NCBI GenBank assembly: GCA_002437405.1
Contig: DJPO01000073.1
Span: 1-15,882, forward strand
DNA: 15,882 nucleotides
Direction of reading: 5' to 3'
Origin: Opitutia bacterium UBA6410
GTDB lineage: Bacteria; Verrucomicrobiota; Verrucomicrobiia; Opitutales; Intestinicryptomonadaceae
Position 1 is the stretch's first letter, and each line of letters starts with the position of its first letter. This document shows, one piece after another, positions 14,199 through 15,882 of the stretch. A program made the position numbers and the translations under genes. Under the pieces are notes generated by a model, which saw nothing but the letters and a program-made list of their open reading frames with translations, was not told the origin of the DNA and did not search any database.

Positions 14199-14948
14199 TT
14201 ATCGGCAGCTTTCAATCGCCGCGTTCTGCAGCTCGGTAATCTTCGCGATTCCGCCGCGGGCGAGTTTCAAAAGTTCGGCAAGCTCGTTGGAATCGAACGT
14301 CGCCTCTTCGCCGCTCGCCTGAATTTCCACAAAACGCCCCCTGCCCGTCATCACGATATTCGCGTCGACGTCGGCGTCTTTGTCTTCGGCGTACGGGAGG
14401 TCGAGAATCTCGCGCCCGCCGAGCATTCCGACGCTGACCGCCGCAACGGAGTCCGTAAACGGATCTTCGGCGATGTCGCCCGAGGCGAGCAGTTTTTTTA
14501 CCGCAAGTTTCGCCGCAACGTATGCGCCGCTTATCGAAGCCGTGCGCGTCCCGCCGTCCGCCTGAAGGACGTCGCAGTCAATCCAAATGGTGACTCCCGC
14601 GATTTTCTCGAGATCCATAACCGCGCGGAGCGAACGCCCGATAAGCCGCTGGATTTCGACCGACCGCCCGTCAACTTTGTTTGCGGAAGTCGCGCGCTGT
14701 TTGCGCGTTAACGTCGAGTACGGGAGCATCGAATATTCCGCGCTAAGCCAGCCCTTCGGCGGCTCGAGGGCGTTCATCCACGACGGCACGCGCTTTTCGG
14801 CGGTCGCCGCGCATATGACTTTCGTGTTCCCGAAAGACACCAAAACCGACCCCGTGGCGTTGGGGGCAAAATTCGGCTCGAATTTGATTTCCCGAAGCTG
14901 GTCGACCGCGCGGCCGTCGGGGCGCATTTGTAAATTTTCGCTTTCCAT
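14199..14948 (-). CDS. rph: Ribonuclease PH
   Basis: 249 aa. It is a phosphorolytic 3'-5' exoribonuclease that trims tRNA 3' ends and helps degrade structured RNA, working as a ring of dimers. The RPDGR start motif is at residues 9-13, EIQRLIGRSLRAVMDL at 98-113, the phosphate-binding GGTRTA at 132-137 and the acidic ADVDANIVMT near 188-197 holds the catalytic-metal aspartate region. The length is near the E. coli 238 aa. The start at 14948 gives MESENLQ before MRPDGR; a second ATG at 14927 would begin exactly at the conserved motif and is equally possible, since no ribosome-binding site decides it. The cysteine-rich gene follows after 2 bp. Confidence 0.97.
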   Translation of the reverse strand: MESENLQMRPDGRAVDQLREIKFEPNFAPNATGSVLVSFGNTKVICAATAEKRVPSWMNALEPPKGWLSAEYSMLPYSTLTRKQRATSANKVDGRSVEIQRLIGRSLRAVMDLEKIAGVTIWIDCDVLQADGGTRTASISGAYVAAKLAVKKLLASGDIAEDPFTDSVAAVSVGMLGGREILDLPYAEDKDADVDANIVMTGRGRFVEIQASGEEATFDSNELAELLKLARGGIAKITELQNAAIESCR

Positions 14949-15045
14949 TGTGTAAAAAGTTTGAATATTCCGCCGATATTAGCCACAAAAAAATGAAACA
15001 ATCGCGGGGAATGAACACTCCGCTTCCAAAACTGTCGAAACCACT
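14949..15045. promoter_or_regulatory. Divergent promoter region between rph and the BI-1 family gene
   Basis: 97 bp between two divergent genes. A short imperfect hairpin GCGGGG/CTCCGC lies at 15005-15024. On the minus strand TAATAT near 14980 could be a -10 for rph, but no good -35 sits at the right distance. Promoters must be here because the genes point apart; their exact place is not visible. Confidence 0.3.
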
Positions 15046-15735
15046 ATGTATATAAACACAAATACCGATACGATGACGCTCGCGTCCGAGCGTTCCGAAT
15101 TCATCAGAAAAGTATACCTGAATCTGGCGATGGGCTTTGCGGGATTCATCGCGCTCGAGTCCTTTTTGGTGACGTGGCAACCCGCCGTAGAGCTTGCGCA
15201 AAAAATGGTGGCGGGCAACAACTGGCTGATTGTGTTGCTGGCTTTTATGGGGGTCTCGTGGGTGGCGAACGCGTGGGCTGTCAACGGGGCGACGCTCTCG
15301 AAGCAGTATGCGGGTTTTGCGCTGTACGTCATCGCGGAATCGGTGATTTTCCTGCCGCTTTTGATAGTGGCAAACGCAATCGCGCCCGACACGATTCCGC
15401 AGGCAGGCATTATAACGGCGGCACTGACGGCGGGGATAAGCGCGTATGCGTTTTTCTCGAAAAAGGATTTTTCATTCTTGGGCTCGTTTTTGACGATAGC
15501 CTCGTTCGTTGCGCTCGGGATAATAGTCTGCGCGATACTATTCGGAATGCAGCTGGGGCTATGGTTTTCGGGAGCAATGATAATTTTCGCAGGACTGGTA
15601 GTTTTGTATCAGACAAGTGCGATAATAAGGCAGTACAGGAACGACCAGTATGTAGCGGCGGCACTGGGATTGTTCGCAGCGATAGCCCTAATGTTCTGGT
15701 ATATCCTACAATTTCTAATGGCAAGAAGAGACTAA
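15046..15735 (+). CDS. Bax inhibitor-1/YccA family membrane protein
   Basis: 229 aa. Seven hydrophobic helices lie at roughly residues 24-44, 60-79, 89-110, 121-138, 145-167, 172-189 and 203-226, the layout of the BI-1/TMBIM family in the inner membrane. The N-terminal segment ERSEFIRKVYLNLAMGF and the loop FSKKDFSFLGSFLTIA are family hallmarks, and YQTSAIIRQY before the last helix matches the usual DTQxI region, with Q189 kept. Members include YccA, which modulates FtsH, and YetJ, a pH-sensitive calcium leak; the exact role here is unknown. The start at 15046 has no ribosome-binding site. A second ATG at 15073 (M10) would give a start nearer to some relatives. It is a single-gene unit, closed by a strong terminator. 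Confidence 0.9.
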   Translation: MYINTNTDTMTLASERSEFIRKVYLNLAMGFAGFIALESFLVTWQPAVELAQKMVAGNNWLIVLLAFMGVSWVANAWAVNGATLSKQYAGFALYVIAESVIFLPLLIVANAIAPDTIPQAGIITAALTAGISAYAFFSKKDFSFLGSFLTIASFVALGIIVCAILFGMQLGLWFSGAMIIFAGLVVLYQTSAIIRQYRNDQYVAAALGLFAAIALMFWYILQFLMARRD

Positions 15736-15754
15736 GACGCAAGGTCTTTTAACG

Positions 15755-15775
15755 AAGGGGGCAAAGCCCCCTTTT
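15755..15775 (+). terminator. Intrinsic terminator of the BI-1 family gene
   Basis: AAGGGGGC (15755-15762), loop AAA, GCCCCCTT (15766-15773): a perfect 8-bp stem leading into TTTT. It is 20 bp after the stop codon. Confidence 0.85.
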
Positions 15776-15882
15776 CTAAAACTTTCGAAACGAGCGTCAG
15801 CGAGTTTCTGTCTAGGCGCGTCGCCTCAGAAAGGGGGCTTAACTGTCGCCCCCTTTGGCATTTCTGCAAGCAGAAATCGCCA
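15776..15882. repeat. Palindrome cluster at right window end
   Basis: After the terminator come four more hairpins. GAAAC/GTTTC (15787-15808) is broken by a tandem G-A mismatch. TTTCTG-AGGCG/CGCCT-CAGAAA (15805-15832) has a 3-nt bulge. AAAGGGGGC (15830-15838) pairs with GCCCCCTTT (15848-15856). ATTTCTGC (15860-15867) pairs with GCAGAAAT (15870-15877), loop AA. The AAGGGGGC/GCCCCCTT core occurs twice within 100 bp. No open reading frame is present. Confidence 0.65.

Overview
The window is a compact stretch of bacterial chromosome. The coding DNA is GC-rich and the short spacers between genes are strikingly A/T-rich. It carries 14 intact protein genes, almost all housekeeping or primary metabolism. 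I see no phage, transposase, CRISPR or plasmid functions, and no tRNA or rRNA genes. The RuvC core wording (EQSVYVQNFKTAMILG), an N-terminally extended RuvC, A-rich leaders with only occasional Shine-Dalgarno sequences and an orphan secreted protein suggest the PVC group, perhaps Verrucomicrobiota/Opitutae. That placement is inference from memory and is not proven.

Layout. 1-96: palindromic intergenic DNA that ends a minus-strand transcript. 97-3143 (minus): an FtsB/DivIC-like division protein followed 2 bp later by a cytoplasmic GH13 pullulanase-type enzyme. 3253-6144 (plus): ruvC, a sugar-nucleotide-type nucleotidyltransferase (4-bp overlap with ruvC) and a secreted protein of unknown function. 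6225-7724 (plus): PII protein glnB, a gamma-carbonic-anhydrase-like hexapeptide protein and trmB (1 bp after it). 7725-8575: 851 bp without an intact gene, holding two tandem copies of a ~252-bp repeat, a truncated third copy, a fragment of a second dapB and a bidirectional terminator. 8576-10888 (minus): GNAT acetyltransferase, dapA and dapB, the last two being consecutive steps of the diaminopimelate/lysine pathway. 11101-13323 (plus): cysK and metY, which fix sulfide into cysteine and homocysteine, with a good promoter in front and a strong terminator behind. 13324-13869: 546 bp without a gene, holding a chain of very stable hairpins that ends in a terminator and looks like a structured RNA. 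13870-14948 (minus): rph followed 2 bp later by a cysteine-rich C_GCAxxG_C_C protein. 15046-15735 (plus): a seven-helix BI-1/YccA membrane protein. 15736-15882: a terminator followed by more palindromes.

How the genes work together. The amino-acid part (dapA/dapB, cysK/metY) and the nitrogen sensor glnB form a loose theme of nitrogen and sulfur assimilation, but the genes lie in separate transcription units. The other genes (ruvC, trmB, rph, ftsB-like) are standard information-processing and division genes.

No whole new system is visible. The parts least explained by known families are the hairpin chain at 13539-13734, the tandem repeat with the dapB relic at 7824-8450, and the palindromic clusters at both window ends.
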